From a bacterium (GTDB taxonomy: Bacteria > Verrucomicrobiota > Verrucomicrobiae > Opitutales > Opitutaceae): a DNA stretch of 7,956 nt. This document shows, piece by piece, positions 1-5,798 of the stretch. Below the pieces are notes generated by a model. It was not told the DNA's origin. It saw nothing but the letters and a program-made list of their open reading frames with translations, and did not search any database. The DNA lies in assembly GCA_021780625.1 (NCBI GenBank), contig JAJXYI010000370.1:1-7956 (forward strand), written 5' to 3'. Numbering within the stretch: position 1 is the stretch's first letter; every line of letters begins with the position of its first letter. The position numbers and the translations under genes were made by a program.

Positions 1-714
1 GCCCCAGACGAGGAAGGCGAAGAGGGTCAGCATCGTCGTCTCGGCCCAGGCGGCCACGCGCGGCTGGAGCGAGAACACGAGGCCCAGGCCGCAGGCGATC
101 TGGCCGACGCCGGTGATGTAGGCGATGCCGAGCCGAAAGGGCAACCAGGCCGGCACGAGGCTCGCGGTGATGTCCGCATAGACGAGGTGGCCGAGTCCGA
201 CCGGGATGACCGCCAAGCCGAACAGCGTGCGTGCGATCCGAAGTCCCGGATCTCCGGCGAGGCGTCCGAAAATCGTCGATCGGTCGAGGCAGGCCAGGCG
301 TGCAAACAGGACCCAGCCACCGGCGACGAGCATGCCGATTTCCCCCAGACCGAGCCAGACGCCCTCGATCTTCGGAACCGCCACCACCGCGGGCACCTTC
401 AGAGAAAGCCAGACCAGGAGGAACGGCAGCAGCAGTTGTGCGGCCATGTCCTCCAGGCGCCGGATCAGCAGCGCCGCCGCAAGAGCGATCATGAACAGGC
501 CGCACACGACGGCGGTCGCGGCCCGGAAAGGAAGCGCGGATGCGACTGGCTGCCAGTCGTAGGCAAAGTCGCGGGAGAGCACGGTCAAAAGCCCGAGGGT
601 TCCAAGCGAGGCAGAGAACAGCGCCGCCGCGAGGCGCTCAATCGGCGTCGCCCACGGGCGGTCCGGCGCAAACTCTAGGGAGATGAGTTGGGATTTGGTG
701 GTCGGGGGAGGCAT
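1..714 (-). CDS. DoxX-like integral membrane protein (3' end cut by window edge)
   Basis: An open frame of 238 codons runs from an ATG at 714 to the window edge with no stop, so the C-terminus is missing. The visible protein begins MPPPTTKSQLISLEF and is almost wholly hydrophobic. Likely membrane segments lie near residues 27-47, 60-84, 90-112, 115-139, 160-178 and 195-216, with another starting near 221. The stretch around residues 175-210, with GHLVYADITASLVPAWLPF and then AYITGVGQIACGLGL, matches the pattern of DoxX-like membrane proteins (a Val-Pro-x-Trp-Leu-Pro-Phe turn followed by a Tyr-x-Thr-Gly-Val segment). The role of this group is poorly defined; I assign no substrate. The gene is divergent from the MocR-type regulator and is its most obvious candidate target. 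There is no good Shine-Dalgarno before 714. The frame stays open upstream, with a possible GTG at 747, but the sequence upstream of the ATG is not protein-like. Confidence 0.72.
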   Translation of the reverse strand, partial: MPPPTTKSQLISLEFAPDRPWATPIERLAAALFSASLGTLGLLTVLSRDFAYDWQPVASALPFRAATAVVCGLFMIALAAALLIRRLEDMAAQLLLPFLLVWLSLKVPAVVAVPKIEGVWLGLGEIGMLVAGGWVLFARLACLDRSTIFGRLAGDPGLRIARTLFGLAVIPVGLGHLVYADITASLVPAWLPFRLGIAYITGVGQIACGLGLVFSLQPRVAAWAETTMLTLFAFLVWG

Positions 715-784
715 GGGTTTCCGTCGGAGAGCGATGGCTGCATTCACTTCGTGGAGACGCGCGGGCTGAGGTGCTGTCTGGAGC

Positions 785-798
785 GCGACGGGCGTCGC
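785..798. repeat. Perfect short dyad in the divergent spacer, possible operator
   Basis: GCGACG and CGTCGC flank a two-base centre (GG), giving a perfect 14-bp dyad in the 210-bp spacer between the DoxX-like gene and the MocR-type regulator. It could be an operator, or a weak hairpin in the 5' leader of the DoxX-like mRNA. In GC-rich DNA a dyad of this size can arise by chance, so the call is tentative. The rest of the spacer (715-924) holds an AT-richer patch at about 818-860 and no other clear element apart from the promoter at 887-915. Confidence 0.25.
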
Positions 799-886
799 CC
801 ACCGATCATTCATCGCTTCCGCTTCATTTTCACGGAGTCATGGGTATCTTAGTTTATCCGTCTGGCAGCCGCGCGGTAGTGCCACT

Positions 887-915
887 TTGCCCAATTCCCA
901 TGGACCACCTATCCA
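887..915 (+). promoter_or_regulatory. Candidate sigma70-type promoter of the MocR-type gene
   Basis: A TTGCCC box (887-892) and a TATCCA box (910-915) are separated by exactly 17 bp. The expected transcription start falls at about 921-925, on or just before the ATG at 925. No Shine-Dalgarno sequence precedes that ATG (the bases before it are pyrimidine-rich), so the mRNA may be leaderless. TATC recurs on the plus strand at 845-848, 856-859 and 910-913; the first two are 11 bp apart and could be part of a regulator site. This is pattern reading only, with no experimental support. Confidence 0.4.
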
Positions 916-924
916 GCCATCCCC

Positions 925-2418
925 ATGCCCAAGGTCATCAGCGCCTGTGAACTCACCCTCGGCGAGCGCCCGCCGCGCCATCGGCTGCTGCCCTGGCTGC
1001 ACGGGGAGCTTCGCTCGGCGATCCTCGATGGACGACTGCGCTCCGGCACGCGCATGCCCGCGACGCGCGACCTGGCCGGCCAGGTCGGGATCTCGCGCGG
1101 CAGTGTCGTCGCCGTGCACCAGCAGGCCGAGGCCGCGGGCCTGCTGGTCGCACGGCGGGGTTCCGGCACCTGGGTGAGCAAATGGGCTCCGAAGCCCTTG
1201 GAGAAAGCCGGGGAATCTGTCGCAAAGCGACCTTTCCCGCTGACGCGTCTGGCGGGGCTGACGTGGACACATCCGCCCCGGCCCTTCCAGTACGGCCAGG
1301 CTGTAAACGAATTTCCGATTGAGCTGTGGTCGCGGATAGCCGGCCGGCGCATGCGCGGCGCGTCGTCGGGGCTGCTCACGGGCTGGAGCGACGGCCACGG
1401 GTACCCGCCCCTGTGCGCGGCGCTCGCGGGCACCCTCGGATCGGTCCGCGGGGTGCACTGCACGCCGGACCAGGTGGTGATCATCTCAGGCGTCCAGCAG
1501 GGGCTCGATCTCCTGGCCCGTTTTCTCCTCAAGCCGGGGGACGAGGTGTGGATGGAGGACCCTGGCTACTTCGGGGCGATCGATGCGTTCTCAGGGGCGG
1601 GCGGGCGACTGGTGCCGGTGCCTGTCGATGACGAGGGACTGGACGTCGCGGAAGGGCGGCGGCGTGCTCCGCGTGCCCGGCTTGCGTACCTGACGCCCAC
1701 GCACCAGTTCCCGCTCGGGGTGGTGATGTCGCGGCGCCGCAGGCTCGCAGCGCTTGAGTGGGCGCGGGAATCGGGCGGATATCTGCTCGAGGACGACTAC
1801 GACAGCGAACTGCGCTTCTCCGTCCCGTCGATTTCCACCTTGCAGAGTCTGGATCACCACGGGCGGGTGATCCTCGTGGGGACCTTCAACAAGCTCCTTT
1901 TTCCCGCGGTACGTCTGGGCTATCTCGTGCTCCCGCATGCCTTGCTGGATGAGTTCCTGGCGTTTCGCCTGCGAACCGACCTTCACACCGTGGGAATCGA
2001 CCAGGCGGTGCTCTGCGATTTCATCATGGAGGGTCATCTCGGTCGCCACATGCGGCGCATGCGCGACCTGTACGCCTCGCGCCTCGGGGCGCTGTCCGAC
2101 GAGGCGGCACGGCACCTGCGGGGCCTGCTGGATATATCGCCCGTGAGGGCGGGGCTCTGCACCACGGGATTGCTCAGAAACGGCATGAGTTCACGGGAAG
2201 CGGAGGAGGCGGCGCGGAGGGAGGGAGTCGAAACGCAGGCGCTGAGCCGGCACGTCCTCCAGCGCGACGACGTCCGCGGCCTGCTGCTCGGGTTTGCGGC
2301 CTTTCCCGAAAAGGCGATTCGCCCCGCCGTCGAGTCGCTGGCGCGGGCTCTGACGAGTACAGGGCTGAGGGGGCTGACCGGGCGGGCGCGTATGGGGCGA
2401 TGTGTCGAGCGGAAGTGA
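925..2418 (+). CDS. MocR/PdxR-type transcriptional regulator (GntR winged helix plus aminotransferase-like domain)
   Basis: The 497-residue protein has the two-part MocR design and the usual family length. A GntR-type winged helix covers about residues 20-85 (PATRDLAGQVGISRGSVV, then GLLVARRGSGTWV). A type-I aminotransferase fold covers about 120-480. Expected cofactor residues are present: the Schiff-base lysine K323 in GTFNKLLFPAVRLGY, and the EDDYDSELRF motif at 289-298, whose D290 and Y292 correspond to the pyridine- and hydroxyl-contacting residues of GabR. TPTHQFPLGVVMS at 257-269 is also a family signature. Such proteins bind pyridoxal phosphate and DNA and control neighbouring genes, often divergent ones; here that is the DoxX-like gene. 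The effector cannot be told from sequence. Near the C-terminus, where many family members read AGLH, this one reads AGLC (408-411). The ATG at 925 is chosen because the HTH domain follows at the usual distance; the ATG at 900 is out of frame. Confidence 0.92.
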   Translation: MPKVISACELTLGERPPRHRLLPWLHGELRSAILDGRLRSGTRMPATRDLAGQVGISRGSVVAVHQQAEAAGLLVARRGSGTWVSKWAPKPLEKAGESVAKRPFPLTRLAGLTWTHPPRPFQYGQAVNEFPIELWSRIAGRRMRGASSGLLTGWSDGHGYPPLCAALAGTLGSVRGVHCTPDQVVIISGVQQGLDLLARFLLKPGDEVWMEDPGYFGAIDAFSGAGGRLVPVPVDDEGLDVAEGRRRAPRARLAYLTPTHQFPLGVVMSRRRRLAALEWARESGGYLLEDDYDSELRFSVPSISTLQSLDHHGRVILVGTFNKLLFPAVRLGYLVLPHALLDEFLAFRLRTDLHTVGIDQAVLCDFIMEGHLGRHMRRMRDLYASRLGALSDEAARHLRGLLDISPVRAGLCTTGLLRNGMSSREAEEAARREGVETQALSRHVLQRDDVRGLLLGFAAFPEKAIRPAVESLARALTSTGLRGLTGRARMGRCVERK

Positions 2419-2438
2419 AACGCCCCATTCGCCCCGCC
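2381..2438. terminator. Long GC-rich hairpin at convergent junction, no T-tract
   Basis: Bases 2392-2399 (ATGGGGCG) pair perfectly with 2421-2428 (CGCCCCAT). Beyond one T-T mismatch (2391/2429), 2388-2390 pair with 2430-2432. After a single-base bulge at 2387, 2381-2386 (GGCGGG) pair with 2433-2438 (CCCGCC). This makes 17 base pairs around a 21-base loop. The structure spans the last 12 codons and stop of the MocR-type gene and ends 3 bases before the stop codon of the convergent GH3-like gene. It can form in transcripts from either strand. Neither side has a T-run, so it is not a textbook intrinsic terminator; it may stop polymerase in another way or protect 3' ends. Confidence 0.55.
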
Positions 2439-2441
2439 GCG

Positions 2442-3875
2442 TCATGCGTCGTGAAAACGCGTGAAGCTGGCGAGCACGTTGGCGATACGGCGGGTGGGGA
2501 GACTGACGGGAAGGGTGGCGGGCGTCGCCTCGTGGACGGCGCGCTCGCGCCAGGCGTCAAAAACGCCGGGGATGACAAGGCGAACGATCGGTTCCTGGAT
2601 CCGTCCGGCCGTCCGCTGGCGCGCGTAGCCTGGATGCAGGCGCTTCAGTTCGGCGTCGATCATCTCCGCGAGCATCTGGCCGGTTGGTGTTTGTCGAGAA
2701 CCCGGGCGAAGTTCGATCCACCATTCGTGGGCGCCGCGGGTTTGGCCCGTGAGGGAGGCGTGTCCGTGCGGGGCGACGTGAAGGTGCACGATGTCCCAGC
2801 CTTGGCGGGTGCAGACGCATTCCAGGGCATCCGCTAGGACGCGCTCCGTGAGGGGCTCGCCAGCGAGAGGCAGGACCGTCTCAGTGCGGCCCATGCGTTG
2901 GGCGCGGGGAGGCGAGGCGCTGATCAAGCGGACGACCTCGCCGGTATCGAAACGGCAGGATCCCGACGGGCCGGTCAGGAACAGCACCGCGTCGGTGTCC
3001 ACCGGCAATTGGTCCAGGCGCAGCGTGCGCGGGCCCAGGCGGGAGATCTCGCCGGCCAGGTATTCCGCGAGCGGGAGAAACTCGAGGAACAAACCGGCGT
3101 CGACGAGCAGCCGCAGACCCTCGGTGGCGCGGGGGCGATCCTGCACCGCGTAGATTCCGGCGGGCGTCGCGGCGACCTCGTGGATGATGCACCCCGTACC
3201 GAAGCGGCGGGCGAGTCGGGCAAGGTCGACCTTGTAAACCGGGGCGAGTGGGACCAGCCAACGCAGAGGATTGTCCGCCCTGACCGCCTGATCCAAGTGT
3301 TCCGCCTCGTCGAGGATGGCGAGGCAGGGAGCTCCGGGTGATTCCGCGGAGCGGGACAGACGTTGAAGCAGGACGGGCAGCGACTCGACGCCTGGGGAGA
3401 GGTGATTGCCCGAATCGAACGCGCCGATTGGGGCGCGCAGGCAGGCGGCGGTCGTCTCCCGGTTCGAGAGCATCAGCAGCGCCTCCCGCCACGTGCGCTG
3501 AAGATGGCGCTCGAAATCCGGAGTGACCGGGAGAAAGCGCGGACTCTGAGCGGTCGTGGTCCGCGACGGCACAAAGGCCCGGCCCGGGTGGGGCCAGCGC
3601 GTGGCGGCGAGCAGACCGGATGCCATGCGAGTGCATTCGTCGGGATCGAGGGCTTCATTTCCGGGAGCCACCGCGCCCTGAAACTGCTGCCAGCTCATCG
3701 TTGGTGTCAGGTGATGACTCCGCCCAAAATCGGTCGCTGCGAGATTATGCAGCAACGCCCGGAACTGCCGCTCCTGGCACTTCCCCACCGCTCCTTCACG
3801 TCCGAGCCTGAAGTGACGCCAGCGCAGCGCGAGGCCGGCGCCTAGATCGCTCAAGAGGCTTTTGATGGGGGACAT
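2442..3875 (-). CDS. GH3-like (auxin-responsive GH3 family) adenylate-forming enzyme homologue with altered motifs
   Basis: The 477-residue protein shows the GH3 layout in order. An N-terminal helical region contains LHNLAATDFGRSH (42-54). A degenerate phosphate-loop-like stretch lies at 103-118 (PSRTTTAQSPRFLPVT). The central region at 230-262 (IIHEVAATPAGIYAVQ, then GLRLLVDAGLFLEFLP) matches the GH3 SSEG-type segment. The segment FLTGPSGSCRFDTGEVVRL (299-317) is followed by MGRTETVLPLAGEPL (328-342), which matches the family's YRxGDxV and GR/GE motifs. A C-terminal domain ends with VRLVIPGVFDAW (431-442). Plant GH3 enzymes join amino acids to acyl acids by adenylation in the cytosol; bacterial substrates are mostly unknown. 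Here the glycine and lysine of the usual SGTTxGxxK loop and the Asp of the GD motif (Glu here) are replaced, so activity is uncertain. I chose the ATG at 3875 because MSPIKSLLSDL fits known N-termini. An in-frame ATG at 3953 would add 26 hydrophobic residues. It is convergent with the regulator gene. Confidence 0.78.
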   Translation of the reverse strand: MSPIKSLLSDLGAGLALRWRHFRLGREGAVGKCQERQFRALLHNLAATDFGRSHHLTPTMSWQQFQGAVAPGNEALDPDECTRMASGLLAATRWPHPGRAFVPSRTTTAQSPRFLPVTPDFERHLQRTWREALLMLSNRETTAACLRAPIGAFDSGNHLSPGVESLPVLLQRLSRSAESPGAPCLAILDEAEHLDQAVRADNPLRWLVPLAPVYKVDLARLARRFGTGCIIHEVAATPAGIYAVQDRPRATEGLRLLVDAGLFLEFLPLAEYLAGEISRLGPRTLRLDQLPVDTDAVLFLTGPSGSCRFDTGEVVRLISASPPRAQRMGRTETVLPLAGEPLTERVLADALECVCTRQGWDIVHLHVAPHGHASLTGQTRGAHEWWIELRPGSRQTPTGQMLAEMIDAELKRLHPGYARQRTAGRIQEPIVRLVIPGVFDAWRERAVHEATPATLPVSLPTRRIANVLASFTRFHDA

Positions 3876-3936
3876 GGCGGCTGTGTGCGACAGGTTTGCA
3901 GTAGCGGCGAGGACAAGCAAGGACTGGGAAATCAAA

Positions 3937-3972
3937 AATCCGGTGAAAACCATCCATGGAATCCGGGAAACC
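3937..3972. repeat. Imperfect direct repeat in the divergent GH3/pseudouridine synthase spacer
   Basis: AATCCGGTGAAAACC (3937-3951) and AATCCGGGAAACC (3960-3972) recur with a 23-bp offset in the 138-bp spacer (3876-4013) between two divergent starts. The CCGGT at 3940-3944 and ACCGG at 3970-3974 also form an outer inverted pair. Two similar sites about two helical turns apart would suit a dimeric regulator. I found no convincing -35/-10 pair for either gene here. If the GH3-like gene starts at 3953 the repeats overlap its first codons. Confidence 0.3.
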
Positions 3973-4013
3973 GGCGTCTTGCGGTGGCAGTGGAGGCCCC
4001 TTTGCATGCCTGG

Positions 4014-4904
4014 ATGAGCCACGACTCGCCTTCCCCCCGCCAAGCAACGGCCGCCCGCCGCGGCCCGGGCGAGGTGTCCACGAATCTGCCGCCGATCGTG
4101 TACGAGGACGAAGCCGTGGTCGCGTTCGACAAGCCGAGCGGGCTGTTGGTCGCGCCGGATCGCTGGGACAAGACGCGCGTCAATCTGATGGGCCTCGTGC
4201 ACGATCGCCTTGGGCATCACGTGGCGAACGTCCATCGCCTCGATGCGGACACGAGCGGGTTGATCCTGTGCGCGAAGACCAAGCCCGCGCTCGATTTTCT
4301 CAGCGGACAATTTCAGTCGAAAACCGTCCGTAAGGTCTATCATGCCCTGGCGGTGGCGCTTCCGCCTGAGCGGGCGATGAAGGTCATACCGCCGATCCGC
4401 GACGAACTCGGTCGCCTTCCCGACGCCTTCACCGTCGAACTCGGACTCGATCAGGATCCGGATAATCCGGGTCGCATGCGGGCCTTTCGAAGGCGCGGCG
4501 GGAAGGCCAGTGCGACGGACTTCACGACGCTGGAGCGCTTTGGGGCGTATGCGTGGGTGGAGTGCCGGCCTCAGACCGGTCGCACCCACCAGATCCGGGT
4601 GCATCTCGCTGCGGCGGGGGCCCCGATCCTGTGCGATCCTTTCTACGGCGACCCGGAGGTGGAGCTGCGGCTTTCGGATTTGAAACGTGGATACAAAGGG
4701 CGCAGCGACGAGAAGCCGTTGATCCGCCGGCTCGCGCTCCATGCGAGTGCACTGGAGTTTACGCATCCGATCAGCCGCGAGCGGTTCACACTGGCCGCGC
4801 CGCTGCCTCAGGAGTTCGAAGTGGCCTTGAAATATCTCCGAAAATTCGCCGCCGGTGGACGGGTGCCGCATCGTGGGAGACCAGCCGGTCGGCGAGAGGA
4901 TTAA
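4014..4904 (+). CDS. RluA-family pseudouridine synthase
   Basis: The 296-residue protein should convert uridine to pseudouridine in rRNA or tRNA in the cytosol. It has the family signature HRLDADTSGLILCAKT at 74-89, with the catalytic aspartate D77, the opening motif VYEDEAVVAFDKPSGLLV (29-46), and the late motif RPQTGRTHQIRVHLAAAGAPI (185-205) followed by DPFYGDP. An insertion at about 214-240 (LRLSDLKRGYKGRSDEKPLI) before LALHASALEFTHP is typical of several RluA-like subgroups. There is no N-terminal S4 RNA-binding domain, unlike RluC and RluD, so the exact target base cannot be named. The tail after about residue 275 is short and basic. The ATG at 4014 is chosen because the conserved part begins about 25 residues later and the frame upstream, though open to 3885, has no family similarity and overlaps the GH3 start region. 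No clear Shine-Dalgarno is seen. It lies upstream of clpS on the same strand, 151 bp away, and could share its transcript. Confidence 0.9.
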   Translation: MSHDSPSPRQATAARRGPGEVSTNLPPIVYEDEAVVAFDKPSGLLVAPDRWDKTRVNLMGLVHDRLGHHVANVHRLDADTSGLILCAKTKPALDFLSGQFQSKTVRKVYHALAVALPPERAMKVIPPIRDELGRLPDAFTVELGLDQDPDNPGRMRAFRRRGGKASATDFTTLERFGAYAWVECRPQTGRTHQIRVHLAAAGAPILCDPFYGDPEVELRLSDLKRGYKGRSDEKPLIRRLALHASALEFTHPISRERFTLAAPLPQEFEVALKYLRKFAAGGRVPHRGRPAGRRED

Positions 4905-4966
4905 GCGGCAAACCCAAGATTGGAGCTCGCTGATTGCAAACGGTTTGAGTGTTGGTGCTTTGAGTG

Positions 4967-4990
4967 GAATTCCGCGTTCGGGCGGACTTC
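4967..4990 (+). terminator. Small hairpin in the pseudouridine synthase-clpS spacer
   Basis: TCCGC (4971-4975) pairs with GCGGA (4982-4986) around a 6-base loop. After a T-C mismatch, GAA (4967-4969) pairs with TTC (4988-4990). It lies 63 bases after the pseudouridine synthase stop and 66 bases before the clpS start. There is no T-tract behind it. It may mark the end of the upstream transcript, or lie in the clpS leader. The rest of the 151-bp spacer (4905-5055) shows a weak AAATC/GATTT dyad with a T-run just before the clpS GTG and no good promoter match. No tRNA-like structure is visible. Confidence 0.3.
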
Positions 4991-5055
4991 GGCCTTGCGG
5001 GCGTGGGGTGTTCTTGCATCAGTCGCGTTGCGTACCGAAATCGCAGATTTTTTCC

Positions 5056-5355
5056 GTGACCGATCCCCTGCATCACGACCTTCCCAGTCATTCGAGTTCG
5101 ACACAGCTTGAGCTGTCGCCGCGCTGGCGCGTGATCGTGCTCAACGACCCGGTGAACCTGATGTCGTACGTGGTGATGGTGTTTCGGCGCGTGCTGGGCT
5201 TCGATGAGGCGACGGCGCGCAAGCACATGCTGGAGGTTCACGAGCAGGGCCGGTCGGTGGTCTGGACGGGCCTTCGCGAGAAGGCCGAGGCCTATGCGTA
5301 TTCGCTGCAGCAGTGGCATTTGACCGTCGTCCTGGAGCCCGATGAAACGCATTGA
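5056..5355 (+). CDS. clpS: ATP-dependent Clp protease adaptor ClpS (actinobacterial-style motif)
   Basis: The 99-residue protein carries the ClpS domain at about residues 24-95: WRVIVLNDPVNLMSYVVMVF (24-43), then ARKHMLEVHEQGRSVV (54-69) and LREKAEAYAYSLQQWHLTVVLEP. ClpS binds proteins with bulky N-terminal residues and hands them to the ClpA or ClpC unfoldase. The pocket residues known from E. coli ClpS are largely present: N30, D31, gatekeeper M36 and H62. The E. coli second aspartate is a proline (P32), giving the DPVNLMSYV form that I associate with actinobacterial ClpS. The start is GTG at 5056: no ATG exists in this frame after 4855, which lies inside the pseudouridine synthase, and the residues between 4855 and 5056 do not look like ClpS. 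No Shine-Dalgarno is seen. Its stop overlaps the next gene by 14 bp. Confidence 0.88.
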   Translation: MTDPLHHDLPSHSSSTQLELSPRWRVIVLNDPVNLMSYVVMVFRRVLGFDEATARKHMLEVHEQGRSVVWTGLREKAEAYAYSLQQWHLTVVLEPDETH

Positions 5356-5791
5356 CGTGAAGCTCAACCTGCCGGTGGTGGCGCCGCTGCTGGACGTCCT
5401 TCGGCGCGCGGCGGAGTCGCTTTCCGACACGCTCGCGGTGTCGCTGCACATGGAGGACATCGACCCGGAGTTTCGCGAATCGTGGACCGAGGAGCTTGTC
5501 GGCCAGCAACGCGGCGAGGTGGGGGCGCTCCTCGGGCTGTTCGACGACGAATTCCTGTCGACCGGCGTGATCCGCATCGACGAGTCGGTGGCGGAGGGTG
5601 TGTTGCGGGCTTGTTCGGCGTTTCGCCTTTATCTTAGGGCGAACGACCTGCGGAGTGTCTCGGATGAGGCTCTTGAGGCGGGGCAGGTGACCCCGGACCA
5701 GGTGCCAGAAGCCCTGCGCCCGACACTGACGGCGTACATTTTTCTCGCGAGCCTCCAGGAACTGCTGCTCGAGCACTTCGAGGGCGCCTAA
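5342..5791 (+). CDS. DUF2017 family protein, coupled to clpS
   Basis: The 149-residue protein is predicted to be soluble and mostly helical, with no signal peptide or membrane segment. Features matching DUF2017 include DPEFRESWTEELVGQQRGEV at about 40-59, then a Leu-rich helix, SVAEGVLRACSAFRLYLRAN at about 81-100 (the conserved VLRA...RLxL stretch), and a hydrophobic helix near the end (LTAYIFLASLQELLLEHF). The ATG at 5342 lies inside the last codons of clpS, with a GGAG at 5334-5337 four bases upstream; a 14-bp overlap implies translational coupling. In Actinobacteria DUF2017 genes also follow clpS (the Mycobacterium tuberculosis member, Rv1332, has been described as the redox-responsive regulator AosR). 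The repeated pairing suggests a role linked to ClpS or Clp proteolysis, but the biochemical function here is unknown. It is convergent with the transporter gene, 7 bp apart. Confidence 0.72.
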   Translation: MKRIDVKLNLPVVAPLLDVLRRAAESLSDTLAVSLHMEDIDPEFRESWTEELVGQQRGEVGALLGLFDDEFLSTGVIRIDESVAEGVLRACSAFRLYLRANDLRSVSDEALEAGQVTPDQVPEALRPTLTAYIFLASLQELLLEHFEGA

Positions 5792-5798
5792 GCCGGAG

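Noticed and set aside
187..678. Plus-strand frames of 87-163 codons in this region.
   Set aside because: They are antisense to the DoxX-like gene, whose translation has regular membrane segments; the plus-strand products are Arg/Gln/Pro-rich with no recognisable motif.
2419..2441. Possible small gene or separate promoter in the regulator/GH3 junction.
   Set aside because: Only 23 bp lie between the two stops, and they form one arm of the hairpin.
3875..3953. ATG at 3953 adding a hydrophobic 26-residue start (MVFTGFLISQSLLVLAATAN) to the GH3-like protein, resembling a signal peptide.
   Set aside because: GH3 proteins are cytosolic and MSPIKSLLSDL at 3875 fits the family N-terminus; the extension is not excluded, only less likely.
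3876..4871. Open minus-strand extension of the GH3-like frame, making an 809-codon frame across the pseudouridine synthase.
   Set aside because: The added 332 codons lie opposite a clear RluA-family gene and read as low-complexity Arg/Pro/His-rich sequence with no domain; long antisense frames are common in GC-rich DNA.
4855..5055. Longer clpS start at the ATG at 4855.
   Set aside because: It lies inside the pseudouridine synthase and adds 67 residues with no ClpS similarity; the GTG at 5056 gives the normal ClpS length.
5043..5055. AAATC/GATTT dyad followed by a T-run, resembling a terminator.
   Set aside because: The stem is only five AT-rich pairs and ends just before the clpS start, where a terminator would make little sense.
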